Source: CALNXN01 sp942490645 (lineage in GTDB: Bacteria > Pseudomonadota > Alphaproteobacteria > Rhodobacterales > Rhodobacteraceae). From it: 64,000 nucleotides of DNA. Within the stretch, counting starts at the first letter, position 1. The number at the start of each line of letters is the position of its first letter. Shown here in pieces: positions 1 to 9,060 of the stretch. The translations under genes were made by a program, and so were the position numbers. Below the pieces are notes generated by a model, which was not told the origin of the DNA, searched no databases, and worked only from the letters and a program-made list of their open reading frames with translations. The DNA is taken from NCBI GenBank assembly GCA_942490645.1, contig CALNXN010000005.1, positions 310,001 through 374,000 on the forward strand, read 5' to 3'.

Positions 1-141
1 GCCGCGCTCGATCTGGCTGACCATGGAGCGGGACACGCCGGACAACTTGGCCACGGCATCCAGCGAAAGGCCCTGCACACGACGCGCCTCTTTCAGGCGC
101 ATTGGCAGTTGGTTCAATATGGCGTCTGGTTTTTCCGTCAT
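1..141 (-). CDS. XRE-family HTH transcriptional regulator (partial, N-terminal 47 residues)
   Basis: Reading the minus strand from an ATG at 141 gives an open frame that runs off the window edge. Residues about 16-47 form a classic Cro/CI-type helix-turn-helix, with the motif LSLDAVAKLSGVSRSMVSQI. The rest of the protein is outside the window, so any C-terminal sensor (such a domain is often a cupin in this family) cannot be judged. It is divergent from the thiolase gene across 156 bp and might regulate it, but that is inference from position only. Confidence 0.8.
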   Translation of the reverse strand, partial: MTEKPDAILNQLPMRLKEARRVQGLSLDAVAKLSGVSRSMVSQIERG

Positions 142-297
142 GACGGATGTTTGCGGGATAAGACGATACGCTGTCAACGGGAGTGTAGCATTAGGCGTGC
201 CGCGATAGGCCAAACCTGCGCGCCGTGACGAGACGTTGCTGCTGACATCCGCAGTGGGATCGGGCTAAATGCCCATGACATTCTGAGGAGAGACATC

Positions 298-1476
298 ATG
301 GCAAAAGACATCGTCATTCTGGACGGCGCGCGCACGGCTATCGGCACATTTGGCGGATCGCTTGCAGGCACCACCGCGATTGATCTGGGCACAACAGCAG
401 CCAAGGCGGCATTGGAACGATCCGGGGTAGACGGCGCGCAGATCGGGCATGTGGCGTTTGGGCATGTGATCAATACCGAACCGCGCGATATGTACCTCAG
501 TCGCGTGGCCGCCATGCAGGCGGGTGTGCCGGACACGGTACCTGCCATGAACGTCAACCGTTTGTGCGGGTCTGGCGTCCAGGCGATTGTATCGGTGGTG
601 CAATCGCTGATGTTGGGCGACGCGGAGTTCGGATTGGCGGGCGGGGCCGAGAACATGTCGCGCTCGCCTTTCATCGTGCCAGACCAACGTTGGGGCGCCA
701 AGATGGGCGATGTGCGTACATTGGACATGATGCTGGGCGCGTTGAACTGTCCGTTCGGCACGGGGCATATGGGTGTCACGGCTGAAAACGTGGCCTCTGA
801 ACATCAGATCAGTCGCGAGGATCAGGACGCATTTGCTCTGCAATCTCAAGACCGTGCGGCAGCCGCGATCAAAGAAGGACGATTTGCCAGCCAGATCACG
901 CCCGTCGAGGTGCGCGTCAAACGTGACATGGTCCCGTTCGAAGTCGATGAGCATCCCAAAGCCACCACGTCGGAGGCGCTGGCTGGGCTGCGGGCTGTGT
1001 TCCAAAAGGATGGCAGCGTGACGGCGGGCAATGCGTCTGGCATCAACGATGGTGGCGCTGCGATTGTCATGGCCACGGCGGAGGCGGCAGAAAAAGCAGG
1101 CCTGAAACCGCGCGCGCGGATCATCGGATATGCCCATGCCGGCGTGCGGCCCGAGGTGATGGGGATCGGCCCGATCCCTGCGGTTCAGAATTTGTTTGAG
1201 CGGACCGGGTTGTCAGCGGGTGATTTTGACGTGATCGAAAGCAACGAGGCCTTTGCCGCGCAAGCGTTGGCCGTGACCAATGCGCTGGGGCTGGACCCGG
1301 CCAAGGTCAACCCGAATGGTGGTGCAATTGCGCTGGGCCATCCAGTGGGCGCGACGGGCGCGATCATAACCGTGAAGGCGCTGTATGAACTGGAGCGCAT
1401 CGGCGGTAAACGCGCGCTGATCACAATGTGCATTGGCGGGGGTCAGGGCATCGCGCTGGCGATTGAGCGGTTGTAA
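298..1476 (+). CDS. Acetyl-CoA C-acyltransferase (thiolase II family)
   Basis: 392 residues, full length for a biosynthetic or degradative thiolase. It condenses two acyl-CoA molecules or thiolytically cleaves 3-ketoacyl-CoA in the cytoplasm. The nucleophile is Cys90 in NRLCGSGVQAI. The catalytic His348 lies in ALGHPVGATGA and the general-base Cys378 in MCIGGGQG, so all three active-site blocks are intact. The ATG follows a strong GAGGAGAG Shine-Dalgarno. It could be a PhaA-type acetoacetyl-CoA thiolase or a BktB-type broad beta-ketothiolase; sequence alone does not decide. No PHB genes are adjacent. It is convergent with ubiB, with a 169 bp gap in which no terminator is evident. Confidence 0.93.
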   Translation: MAKDIVILDGARTAIGTFGGSLAGTTAIDLGTTAAKAALERSGVDGAQIGHVAFGHVINTEPRDMYLSRVAAMQAGVPDTVPAMNVNRLCGSGVQAIVSVVQSLMLGDAEFGLAGGAENMSRSPFIVPDQRWGAKMGDVRTLDMMLGALNCPFGTGHMGVTAENVASEHQISREDQDAFALQSQDRAAAAIKEGRFASQITPVEVRVKRDMVPFEVDEHPKATTSEALAGLRAVFQKDGSVTAGNASGINDGGAAIVMATAEAAEKAGLKPRARIIGYAHAGVRPEVMGIGPIPAVQNLFERTGLSAGDFDVIESNEAFAAQALAVTNALGLDPAKVNPNGGAIALGHPVGATGAIITVKALYELERIGGKRALITMCIGGGQGIALAIERL

Positions 1477-1645
1477 ACTCAGTGATGTTGCGGTGTTCGA
1501 AAAGTGTCGTCCACAATATAGGATGTGAATGACACTGCCCCTCTGTACACGTCAGGACATTCAGCGTCGGCGTTCACCGCGACCACCCGAATTTCAGCGG
1601 GTTGCGACACTGTTTGTACCTAAAGCCTACCAACACGGCGCAGGG

Positions 1646-3181
1646 CTATAGCAATGCCTCGATCAACGCAAAAAGCCCGGCACCCGCAATAAGCGACGCA
1701 CCCGCCGTCAGGAAAATCCAAAGCCAAAAGCCGACGCGTTTGGGCGGTTCCACCGGGTTCGATTGGGCGATTAGCGCGGCCTCAACCAGACCGGGCAGGC
1801 GAGGGCCGAAACGGGCCATGACGCGCGCGGTTTTGGCCAGATCGGTCACGACGGCCTTGGGTCCGATGGATTTGGAAATGTAGTCGGTCACGATGGGGCT
1901 TGCGACTTTCCAGATGTTAATCTGCGGGTTCAGCGACCGCGCAACCCCTTCTACAACCACCATTGTGCGTTGTAATAATATCAACTCGGTCCGGGTTTCC
2001 ATGCCAAAGCGTTCGGTGACCTCGAACAGATAGCTGAGCAGGCGCCCCATCGAAATGCGCGTGGCGTCCATGCCAAAAATCGGCTCTCCCACGGCGCGCA
2101 GGGCGCGAGCAAATTCATCGACATCCTTGTCGGCGGGCACGTATCCAGCCTCGAAATGCACTTCGGCCACGCGTTTGTAATCCTTGCGGATGAAGCCATA
2201 GAGGATCTCTGCATAGACCCTGCGCGTGTATTCGTCGATGTGGCCCATGATTCCGAAATCATAGGCAATGATGTTGCCGTTGGGCGCGACCTTGAGGTTG
2301 CCCTGATGCATGTCACCGTGAAAATACCCGTCGCGCAGGGCGTGTTGCAAAAAGAGTTGCAGCACCCGTTCGCCCAAGCGATTTCGGTCGTGTCCTGCCG
2401 CATCGATTGCCGCATTATCGCCCATTGGCACGCCATCGGCCCAACCCAACGTCATGACGCGGCGCGCGGAATACTCCCATTTGATCGCGGGCAGCTCGAA
2501 CCCTTCATCCTTTTCGGTGTTGGCGGCGAATTCCGATGCGCCCGAGGATTCCAGGCGCAGGTCCAATTCGCCTTGCACCACACCGTCGAAGTGTTCGATC
2601 ACGTCCATCGGTTTGAGACGACGCGACCCGGGCGAAAACATCTCGATCACGCTGGCGGCGAGATAGAAGGCATCCACGTCTTTGGTAAAGGCACGTTCGA
2701 TCCCGGGGCGCAGCACTTTGACGGCCACCTCTTCGCCTGTCTCGGCCAAACGCGCCTTGTGGACTTGCGCAATCGAGGCCGCCGCGACTGGTTCGGAAAA
2801 CTCCGAGAACATCTGATCGACCGGGCGGCCAAGTTCCTTCTCGACCTCCGCCTTGGCCTTTTCGATGGAAAACGGCGGTAGTTTGTCTTGCAGAACGCGC
2901 AGTTGAACAGCCAGTTCATCGCCAACCACATCCGGGCGGGTCGACAAAATCTGCCCGAATTTGATGTAGGCCGGCCCAAGAGCCGTCAGCGCACGGGTCG
3001 CGGGTGGCATGGACGGGTCGCCTTTGTAGCCCAGCCATTTGAACGGCAGGCCCAGAGCCCGCGCGACAAAGCGCAAAGGTTTGGGCGCTTCGAAAGCATC
3101 CAGAACCACGCCCATCGCGCCGGTGCGTTCCAGCGTGGCGCCTGTGCGGATCAGACGCCAGATATTGTGCGGGCCACGCAT
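1646..3181 (-). CDS. ubiB: UbiB, ABC1-type atypical kinase/ATPase for ubiquinone biosynthesis
   Basis: 511 residues. UbiB is a membrane-associated protein-kinase-like ATPase that supports late ubiquinone biosynthesis. Visible signatures are the KxGQ motif (KFGQ, residues 74-77), the alanine-rich loop AAASIAQVHKA, the catalytic-loop-like HGDMHQGN and the DFG equivalent AYDFGIMG. Two hydrophobic segments near the C terminus fit membrane anchoring. The ATG at 3181 was chosen because it lies one base after the ubiE stop (TGA-T-ATG), indicating coupled translation. An upstream in-frame Met would overlap ubiE and looks unlikely. Confidence 0.93.
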   Translation of the reverse strand: MRGPHNIWRLIRTGATLERTGAMGVVLDAFEAPKPLRFVARALGLPFKWLGYKGDPSMPPATRALTALGPAYIKFGQILSTRPDVVGDELAVQLRVLQDKLPPFSIEKAKAEVEKELGRPVDQMFSEFSEPVAAASIAQVHKARLAETGEEVAVKVLRPGIERAFTKDVDAFYLAASVIEMFSPGSRRLKPMDVIEHFDGVVQGELDLRLESSGASEFAANTEKDEGFELPAIKWEYSARRVMTLGWADGVPMGDNAAIDAAGHDRNRLGERVLQLFLQHALRDGYFHGDMHQGNLKVAPNGNIIAYDFGIMGHIDEYTRRVYAEILYGFIRKDYKRVAEVHFEAGYVPADKDVDEFARALRAVGEPIFGMDATRISMGRLLSYLFEVTERFGMETRTELILLQRTMVVVEGVARSLNPQINIWKVASPIVTDYISKSIGPKAVVTDLAKTARVMARFGPRLPGLVEAALIAQSNPVEPPKRVGFWLWIFLTAGASLIAGAGLFALIEALL

Positions 3182-3182
3182 A

Positions 3183-3935
3183 TCAGATTTTCCAGCCCGA
3201 ATGGAGGCACGCAACACCCATCGTCAGATTGCGGTATTTGGCATTCTCGAACCCTGCGGCTCGGACCATGCTGAGGAAGGTCTCTTGATCGGGGAAATTA
3301 CGAATGGATTCGACAAGGTATTGATAGCTGTCGCGGTCGCGCGCGATCACCTGACCCATGCGGGGGATCACGTTGAAACTGTAAAGATCATAGGCCTTTT
3401 GCATCGCGGGGTTTGGCAGTTGACTGAACTCCAGCACCATCAGACGACCACCGGGTTTGAGGACCCGGTAGGCTTCGTTCAGCGCCTCTTGGGGGCGGGT
3501 CACATTTCGGATGCCAAAGCTGATGGTGTAGACGTCAAAGGTATTGTCAGCGAAGGGCAGCGCCATCGCGTCGCCTGTGATCCAATCCAGCTGATCGGAC
3601 ATCTGTTCGGCCTCGGCACGTTTGCGGCCTTCTTCCAGCATGGGTGTGGTCAGGTCCAGCACCGTCGCATGTCCATAGCCTGCGCGCTTGAGAAACCGAA
3701 AAGAAATATCACCTGTGCCGCCCGCCACATCCAGTAGCTTTTGCCCGGCGCGTGGCGCCAGCCAATCCATCATCGCGTCTTTCCAAACGCGGTGGATTCC
3801 AAGGCTCATCAAGTCATTCATCACGTCATATTTGCTCGCCACAGAGCTGAATACGCCTTGCACACGCCCGGCTTTCTCGGCTTCGGGCACGGTTTCAAAT
3901 CCGAAGTGGGTGGTTTTGTCGTCGTGATCTGTCAT
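3183..3935 (-). CDS. ubiE: UbiE, demethylmenaquinone/ubiquinone C-methyltransferase
   Basis: 250 residues, normal for UbiE. It transfers the C-methyl group from S-adenosylmethionine to the quinone ring during ubiquinone biosynthesis. The SAM-binding motif I is LLDVAGGTGD (residues 67-76), preceded by the family block YDVMNDLMSLG and followed by the PFADNTFD and GIRNV motifs. The ATG at 3935 was chosen over one 57 bases upstream because AAGGATC sits at proper spacing. It is the first gene of a two-gene ubiE-ubiB operon, divergent from mutM across 86 bp. Confidence 0.95.
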   Translation of the reverse strand: MTDHDDKTTHFGFETVPEAEKAGRVQGVFSSVASKYDVMNDLMSLGIHRVWKDAMMDWLAPRAGQKLLDVAGGTGDISFRFLKRAGYGHATVLDLTTPMLEEGRKRAEAEQMSDQLDWITGDAMALPFADNTFDVYTISFGIRNVTRPQEALNEAYRVLKPGGRLMVLEFSQLPNPAMQKAYDLYSFNVIPRMGQVIARDRDSYQYLVESIRNFPDQETFLSMVRAAGFENAKYRNLTMGVACLHSGWKI

Positions 3936-4021
3936 TGGGTCTTGTGATCCTTGCGTTCCGACCTTTGTTATAGGTGTCAGAGGGGTATGCACAATGCGGC
4001 CCTTTGGTCACAGGGGGCGTT

Positions 4022-4873
4022 GTGCCGGAATTACCAGAAGTCGAAACGGTGCGGCGGGGATTGGCCCCGGTGATGGAGGGCGCTGTTATCGTACAGGCCG
4101 ACGTGAATCGCCCCGATCTGCGCTGGCCCTTCCCTGAGCGGATGGCGGAGCGTTTGACCGGCCAGCGGGTCGAACGGTTGCGCCGCCGATCGAAATACAT
4201 CCTGTGTGATCTCAGCGGGGGCGAGACGTTGCTGATCCATTTGGGGATGTCGGGACGGATGCTGGTGTCGGGTGATCCGCTAGGAGTGTTCGCGCATAAC
4301 CATCCCGCACCAGAAAAACACGACCATGTTGTGCTGCACATGGATAATGGTGCGCGCATCACCTTCAACGATCCGCGCCGGTTTGGCGCGATGGACCTTA
4401 TGCAGACGGCAACGGCGGAGGCGCACAAGCTGCTTGCGGTGCTGGGGCCTGAACCCTTGGGCAATGCCTTTGACGAGACACACCTGATCGCTGCGTTTCG
4501 CGGTCGAAACACGCCGGTGAAATCGGCGCTGCTGGATCAGCGGATCGTGTCGGGCCTAGGCAATATTTACGTGTGCGAGGCGCTGTTTAGGGCGCGCATT
4601 CGACCCACGCGTAAGGCGGGCAAAATCGCGAAACCGCGTGTGGCGTCATTGGTTCCCATCATCCGCGAAGTCCTGAGCGAGGCGATTGAGGCGGGCGGAT
4701 CTTCATTGCGTGATTTTCGGCAGGCAGACGGGGAGTTGGGGTATTTCCAGCATTCGTTTGATGTCTACGGACGAGAGGGCGCTCCGTGCCGTACGCCCGA
4801 GTGCAGTGGAACAATCGAGCGAATCGTCCAGTCGGGTCGATCCTCTTTCTTCTGTGCGCAATGCCAAAGATAG
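4022..4873 (+). CDS. mutM: MutM/Fpg, formamidopyrimidine-DNA glycosylase
   Basis: 283 residues. It is a bifunctional glycosylase/AP lyase that removes 8-oxoguanine and Fapy lesions. The GTG start at 4022 is forced by the enzyme chemistry: it places the catalytic proline and glutamate directly after the initiator (M-PELPEVETVRRG), with AGGGGGC as Shine-Dalgarno. The conserved Lys58 sits in RRSKYI. The C terminus carries a zinc finger of the form C-x4-C-x16-C-x2-C. All key residues are present. Confidence 0.95.
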   Translation: MPELPEVETVRRGLAPVMEGAVIVQADVNRPDLRWPFPERMAERLTGQRVERLRRRSKYILCDLSGGETLLIHLGMSGRMLVSGDPLGVFAHNHPAPEKHDHVVLHMDNGARITFNDPRRFGAMDLMQTATAEAHKLLAVLGPEPLGNAFDETHLIAAFRGRNTPVKSALLDQRIVSGLGNIYVCEALFRARIRPTRKAGKIAKPRVASLVPIIREVLSEAIEAGGSSLRDFRQADGELGYFQHSFDVYGREGAPCRTPECSGTIERIVQSGRSSFFCAQCQR

Positions 4874-4938
4874 CTTGAACCCGGAGGGTCGCATGGTATT
4901 GGATAGGCCTTTAACGGACACAACCGAGAGTAATCTTG

Positions 4939-5715
4939 ATGGCCTATGAAACGATCATCGTTGAGGTAGAAGACCATATCGCAACAGTCACCCTGAATCG
5001 ACCAGACGCGTTGAATGCGCTGAACGATGTGTTGATGGGTGAATTGGCGGATGCGCTGTCCGCCGCACAAGCCAATGACAAGGTGCGCTGCATCATCATC
5101 ACCGGATCGGAAAAGGCGTTCGCCGCCGGGGCCGATATCGCGATGATGAAGGACAAGACCTTTGTCGAGGCGTTTTCGGGTGATCTCTTCACGCCAGAGA
5201 CCGACCAGATCATGCGCGTGCGCAAGCCGATCATTGCCGCAGTCAGTGGCTATGCGCTGGGCGGCGGCTGCGAGTTGGCGATGATGTGCGACTTCATCAT
5301 CTGTTCCGATACGGCGAAATTTGGCCAGCCGGAGATCAATCTGGGCGTCGTCGCGGGCATTGGCGGCACGCAGCGCCTGACGCGGATCGTGGGCAAGTCC
5401 AAGGCGATGGACATGAACCTGACGGGCCGTTTCATGGACGCCGAAGAGGCCGAACGCTCAGGGCTGGTGAGCCGCGTGGTGCCCAGCAAGAAATTGATGG
5501 AAGAGGCGCATGGCGCGGCCCAGAAGATCGCGGAGAAATCCATGGTGTCCGTGATGGTCGTCAAGGAGGCCGTGAACCGCGCCTACGAGGTGCCTTTGCG
5601 CGAAGGGCTGCTGTTTGAACGGCGCATGTTCCACGCGCTCTTTGCGACCGAGGATCAGTCCGAAGGGATGAACGCGTTTCTTGAGAAGCGCGAGGCGCAG
5701 TTTCGGGACAAGTAA
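4939..5715 (+). CDS. Enoyl-CoA hydratase (crotonase family)
   Basis: 258 residues. It hydrates trans-2-enoyl-CoA to 3-hydroxyacyl-CoA in fatty-acid or amino-acid degradation. The oxyanion-hole block AFAAGADIAMM (60-70) and the second block GYALGGGCELA are intact. Both catalytic glutamates of true hydratases are present (Glu112 in CELAMM, Glu132 in GQPEINLG). The start is the ATG at 4939, just after an in-frame TTG. It follows mutM after 65 bp, a linkage I recall from other Rhodobacterales, where rpsT and dnaA usually come next; here they do not. Confidence 0.93.
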   Translation: MAYETIIVEVEDHIATVTLNRPDALNALNDVLMGELADALSAAQANDKVRCIIITGSEKAFAAGADIAMMKDKTFVEAFSGDLFTPETDQIMRVRKPIIAAVSGYALGGGCELAMMCDFIICSDTAKFGQPEINLGVVAGIGGTQRLTRIVGKSKAMDMNLTGRFMDAEEAERSGLVSRVVPSKKLMEEAHGAAQKIAEKSMVSVMVVKEAVNRAYEVPLREGLLFERRMFHALFATEDQSEGMNAFLEKREAQFRDK

Positions 5716-6185
5716 AGCGTTGCGAGTGGCGCGTTTGCGTACAGAGCGGGCTACAGCGCAAATCTCAATTTCCGGAGGAAGTCGATTCCGGGACTCCGAG
5801 TTCACGAAAAAACCAGTAGTGACTTTCGGGGATGGTTTTGTCGATGTAGAGCAAATTCCAGAAACGGTGCCGGTCTATTGAGAGGCCCGGGTTCATAGCG
5901 AGAGCTTCGGCGGTGGTGCGCCGCGCTGCTTCGTGAAGCGACTGCGCTTTTGGCGGGTCATTGCTTAGGTCTGAAAATCATCCGGAGCCGAGGTCTCAGC
6001 GTTCAATGACAGCATCGATAGTGCCAGTGATTATGGGTGCCTGATCCTTTCTGCGGTCCGGATAAATGAAACCTCCTTCTGCTGCGCGGCAGCATCGGAA
6101 ATCTCGCTCCCGCAGATTTTGCCGTGATGCGAATGCGCGCGAAGCGCTCATCCACCCTTTCTACGACCGCTCCTTCACCCTTCGC
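5716..6185. other. Gene-poor intergenic stretch between enoyl-CoA hydratase and permease
   Basis: About 470 bp with no intact gene I can support. It holds the probable gene remnant described separately (5765-5977, minus). I saw no tRNA, no DnaA-box cluster and no clear terminator. The neighbours converge on it, so it needs no promoter. It looks like a rearrangement junction with decaying coding sequence. Confidence 0.6.
5765..5977 (-). pseudogene. Remnant resembling the C terminus of a TPR-type adenylate/guanylate cyclase protein
   Basis: On the minus strand a frame opens directly after an in-frame TGA and ends at a TGA at 5765-5767. It reads ...AEALAMNPGLSIDRHR, a short spacer, then a FRELGVPE ending. 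This resembles the extreme C terminus of alphaproteobacterial class III cyclase/TPR proteins, which end in a helix-NP-(F/L)S-LxR/H pattern followed by LR(K/E)xGLPE. No start codon with a convincing Shine-Dalgarno and no upstream cyclase domain are visible in any frame, so it is read as a decayed gene tail. The family match is from memory and is tentative. Confidence 0.35.
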
Positions 6186-7364
6186 CTAGCCTGGTGACAT
6201 GCCGCGCAGACGTTCGGACCGGCGGCGCAGCAGTTCGACCACTGTCAGCAGCATGATCGACAGGATCACGAGAATTGTGGCGACGGCTAGAATCGTGGGG
6301 CTAATCTGTTCGCGCAGGCCGGTGAACATTTGCCAGGGCAGGGTTTTCTGGCCCGCAGAGCCGACAAAGAGCACCACGACAACTTCGTCAAAGCTGGTGA
6401 TAAAGGCAAAGAGACCACCCGAAATGACGCCCGGCAGGATCAGGGGCATTTGCACCCGGAAAAACGTGGTGACGGGGTTGGCACCCATGTTGGCCGCCGC
6501 GCGGGTCAGCGAGTTGTCGAAGCCCACAAGCGTAGCGGTCACGGTGATGATCACGAAGGGGATGCCGAGGGCCGCGTGTGCCAGAACGACGCCAGTGTAG
6601 GTGCCTGCAAGGCCCACACGGCTGTAGAAAAAGTACATGCCCGCAGCGGAAATGATCAGCGGCACGATCATCGGTGAAATCAGGATGGCCATGATCGCGC
6701 GGCGAAACGGTACGTGGCTCTGGCTCAGGCCTATGGCCGCGAGGGTACCGAGACTGACGGAGATCAGGGTGGCCACGGGTGCGATCTTGATCGAGTTGGA
6801 GAGGGCGTGCTGCCAATCATCGTTGGTCAAGAAGTCACGGTAATGCTTGAGCGAATAGCCCGCTGGATCAAAACGCAGCATTTCCGGCGTGAACGTAAAG
6901 AAGTCCTGCGCATTGAAGCTGAGCGGCATAACGACGAGGATTGGCGTTATCAGGAACACAAGGATCGCCCCGACGATCACGCGGAATGTGTAGTGCCACA
7001 GCACCTGACCGGGCGTAAGGTAAGGCACGAGGTGCTGGCGGTAGCGAGATTCGTAGAGCCAGAAAATGAACCATCCAAAGAACCACCCGAAAAGCCCGCC
7101 TATGATGCCTGCGGGCAAGCCACCTATCAGGAAACCTGTCACGGCCAGCAAGACCGTGAGACCCCAGCGGCCCGCTTGTTCGGAGGGGATGGCCTTGGTC
7201 AGCAGCAGCGCGGCCAGTCCCAGAACGGCGGCCCCGGCGAGCAGCCCCATCAGCGGTACACCTTGTGCGGTTCCGACCAAAAGCCCTGCAAAGGCCCCAA
7301 ACAGAGCCACAACGGATGCGTAGAACGAAGGTTGCGAGCGGGTGACGGGTGTGAGTGCAGCCAT
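6186..7364 (-). CDS. Polyamine-type ABC transporter permease (PotC/YdcV-like) with N-terminal membrane extension
   Basis: 392 residues, about 120 longer than a normal PotC (roughly 265). The C-terminal 270 residues are a standard binding-protein-dependent permease. They begin with a membrane helix ending in VVMPLSFN and include the EAA-loop region RAAANMGANPVTTFFRVQMP that contacts the ATPase. The extra N terminus (about residues 14-105) holds three or four additional hydrophobic helices rich in Gly and Ala. It is the last gene of a five-gene minus-strand operon, 4 bp after the upstream permease. The ATG at 7364 follows a G-rich Shine-Dalgarno. Confidence 0.88.
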   Translation of the reverse strand: MAALTPVTRSQPSFYASVVALFGAFAGLLVGTAQGVPLMGLLAGAAVLGLAALLLTKAIPSEQAGRWGLTVLLAVTGFLIGGLPAGIIGGLFGWFFGWFIFWLYESRYRQHLVPYLTPGQVLWHYTFRVIVGAILVFLITPILVVMPLSFNAQDFFTFTPEMLRFDPAGYSLKHYRDFLTNDDWQHALSNSIKIAPVATLISVSLGTLAAIGLSQSHVPFRRAIMAILISPMIVPLIISAAGMYFFYSRVGLAGTYTGVVLAHAALGIPFVIITVTATLVGFDNSLTRAAANMGANPVTTFFRVQMPLILPGVISGGLFAFITSFDEVVVVLFVGSAGQKTLPWQMFTGLREQISPTILAVATILVILSIMLLTVVELLRRRSERLRGMSPG

Positions 7365-7368
7365 GTGC

Positions 7369-9060
7369 TTAGCCCCCCAGTTTCACGTTATCGATGCCCA
7401 CGATGCGGTCGTAGGCCCAGTAAAGTGCCAGAACCAGCGCCAGCAGGATCGCGCCCAATGCCGCGGCCAGCCCCCAGTTGAGCGAGCTTGAGATGTGGTA
7501 GGCGATCCGGTTCGAGATGAAGATACCCGATGTGCCGCCCACGATTTCGGGCGTGATATAATACCCGATGGAGAGGATGAACACGAGGATCGAGCCCGCG
7601 CCGATGCCGGGGATGGATTGCGGGAAATAGACGCGCCAGAACGCCGTCCAGTTGGTGGCCCCCAGTGATTTAGCCGCGCGCAGATAGCTGGGCGGGATGG
7701 TTTTCATCACCGAATAAAGCGGCAGGATCATGAAGGGCAGCAGGATGTGTGTCATGGCGATGATCGTGCCGGTCTGGTTGTTGATCAACGCCAGCCGCCC
7801 ATCATCGGCCACGAGCCCCAGCCAAACCAGTGTGTCATTCACCACGCCTTGTTGTTGGAGCATGACCTTCCACGCAGAAGTCCGCACAAGCAGTGACGTC
7901 CAGAAAGGCAAAAGCACAAGGATCATCAGAAGGTTCGCGGTGCGCGCGGGCAAGTTGGCCAAGAGCCACGCGACCGGATAGCCCAAAAGAATACAGCTGC
8001 CAGTGATGACAACTGACATGAACAGCGTGCGCAGGAACAGCTTGAGGTAGATTTGCTGGTTTTCCGGTCGCATTTCGGCTCCGCCATCCAGCGATTTCTG
8101 CATGTCTACGGCGTTGAGAAAGTAGCCCGAAGTATAGTCGGGCGCATAGACTTTGATCGTTTGCCACACAGCCACATCGAACCAGTCTTCATCGACTCTT
8201 TCGAAGGCGGCTGGAAAGTCTACGGTTTCAAAAGTCGCGACTGCCGCTGCGGCTTGTTGCAGTTCGGCGGCACCTGGGCCGGAAAAGCTTGCCACATCCG
8301 CGCCCGCGCTCAGATCATCGTACAGCGACGAATACACCAACGCCCAAGGGTCTTCGGTGGCGAGGTTGTCGTTGTCTTCTGTTTGAACAAAATCGGCATA
8401 GGCCGTGAAGGCGGCAGCCGTTTTGGGCAATAGCGCACTGATGCCATCGCGCAGATCAAACGTGGGTTGATCGGCACCGGATTGCGGATCCCAAGCGTTC
8501 TGATCGGCAAGCCATGCGTCGGCGCCCATCATCTGGTTCCAGTTTTCACCGTCTTTCCAAAAGCTGTTCAAGTCTTCGAACTGGTCCTGATAGACTTCAC
8601 CCATGTCTTCGACGCGGCGGCCCGATTTGCGAAAGAGCGACGACACCCCCGTCAGCTCGTAGTTCAGGCGAGATCCCAGACGGGTGTGCAGTTTGCGCTC
8701 CTGCGCCACGAAGATGTCTTCATAGAGCGCCTTGAATACTGCAGGCTCGGGGAGCTCTCCTGATGTACCATCCCACGACACCAATTCCTGCGTGGTGCGT
8801 GGCAAAGTCTCGGACACGATCTGGTTTTCGACCGACCGGAACAGCATATCGAGGATCGGGGCAATGAAGGTGATCAGGATGAACAGCAAAAGCGGTGCGA
8901 TCAGCAACAGTGCGCGCAGTTTTTGGCGCCGCAGGGCACGATTGAGGCTGACCTTGAGCGGGCGGCCATCGGCGGCGAGCATCGGCCCGGCGGATGACGC
9001 TTGGGCCTTGCCGGAAGGGGCGCCGGTGATCGGATCTGGGCTGGCGGTGCTATCGGTCAC
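7369..9060 (-). CDS. Polyamine-type ABC transporter permease (PotB-like) with large periplasmic insertion
   Basis: 563 residues, about twice the usual PotB length. After a polar N terminus of about 45 residues comes a first membrane helix (ALLLIAPLLLFILITFIAP). A hydrophilic stretch from about residue 80 to 315 follows, probably periplasmic. Then a normal five-helix permease core begins (LFMSVVITGSCILLGYPVAW) with an EAA loop (AAKSLGATNWTAFWRVYFP). The start is GTG at 9060. Its Shine-Dalgarno (GGAGG) lies inside the preceding DUF1330 gene and the stop and start overlap (GTGA), so translation is coupled. Confidence 0.88.
   Translation of the reverse strand: MTDSTASPDPITGAPSGKAQASSAGPMLAADGRPLKVSLNRALRRQKLRALLLIAPLLLFILITFIAPILDMLFRSVENQIVSETLPRTTQELVSWDGTSGELPEPAVFKALYEDIFVAQERKLHTRLGSRLNYELTGVSSLFRKSGRRVEDMGEVYQDQFEDLNSFWKDGENWNQMMGADAWLADQNAWDPQSGADQPTFDLRDGISALLPKTAAAFTAYADFVQTEDNDNLATEDPWALVYSSLYDDLSAGADVASFSGPGAAELQQAAAAVATFETVDFPAAFERVDEDWFDVAVWQTIKVYAPDYTSGYFLNAVDMQKSLDGGAEMRPENQQIYLKLFLRTLFMSVVITGSCILLGYPVAWLLANLPARTANLLMILVLLPFWTSLLVRTSAWKVMLQQQGVVNDTLVWLGLVADDGRLALINNQTGTIIAMTHILLPFMILPLYSVMKTIPPSYLRAAKSLGATNWTAFWRVYFPQSIPGIGAGSILVFILSIGYYITPEIVGGTSGIFISNRIAYHISSSLNWGLAAALGAILLALVLALYWAYDRIVGIDNVKLGG

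Noticed and set aside
265..1137. Long minus-strand open frame of 290 codons across the thiolase gene
   Set aside because: It is antisense to a clear thiolase, rich in Arg and His, and resembles no family; a typical shadow of high-GC coding sequence.
2156..2881. Plus-strand open frame of 241 codons across ubiB
   Set aside because: Antisense to a well-supported ubiB and without recognisable motifs.
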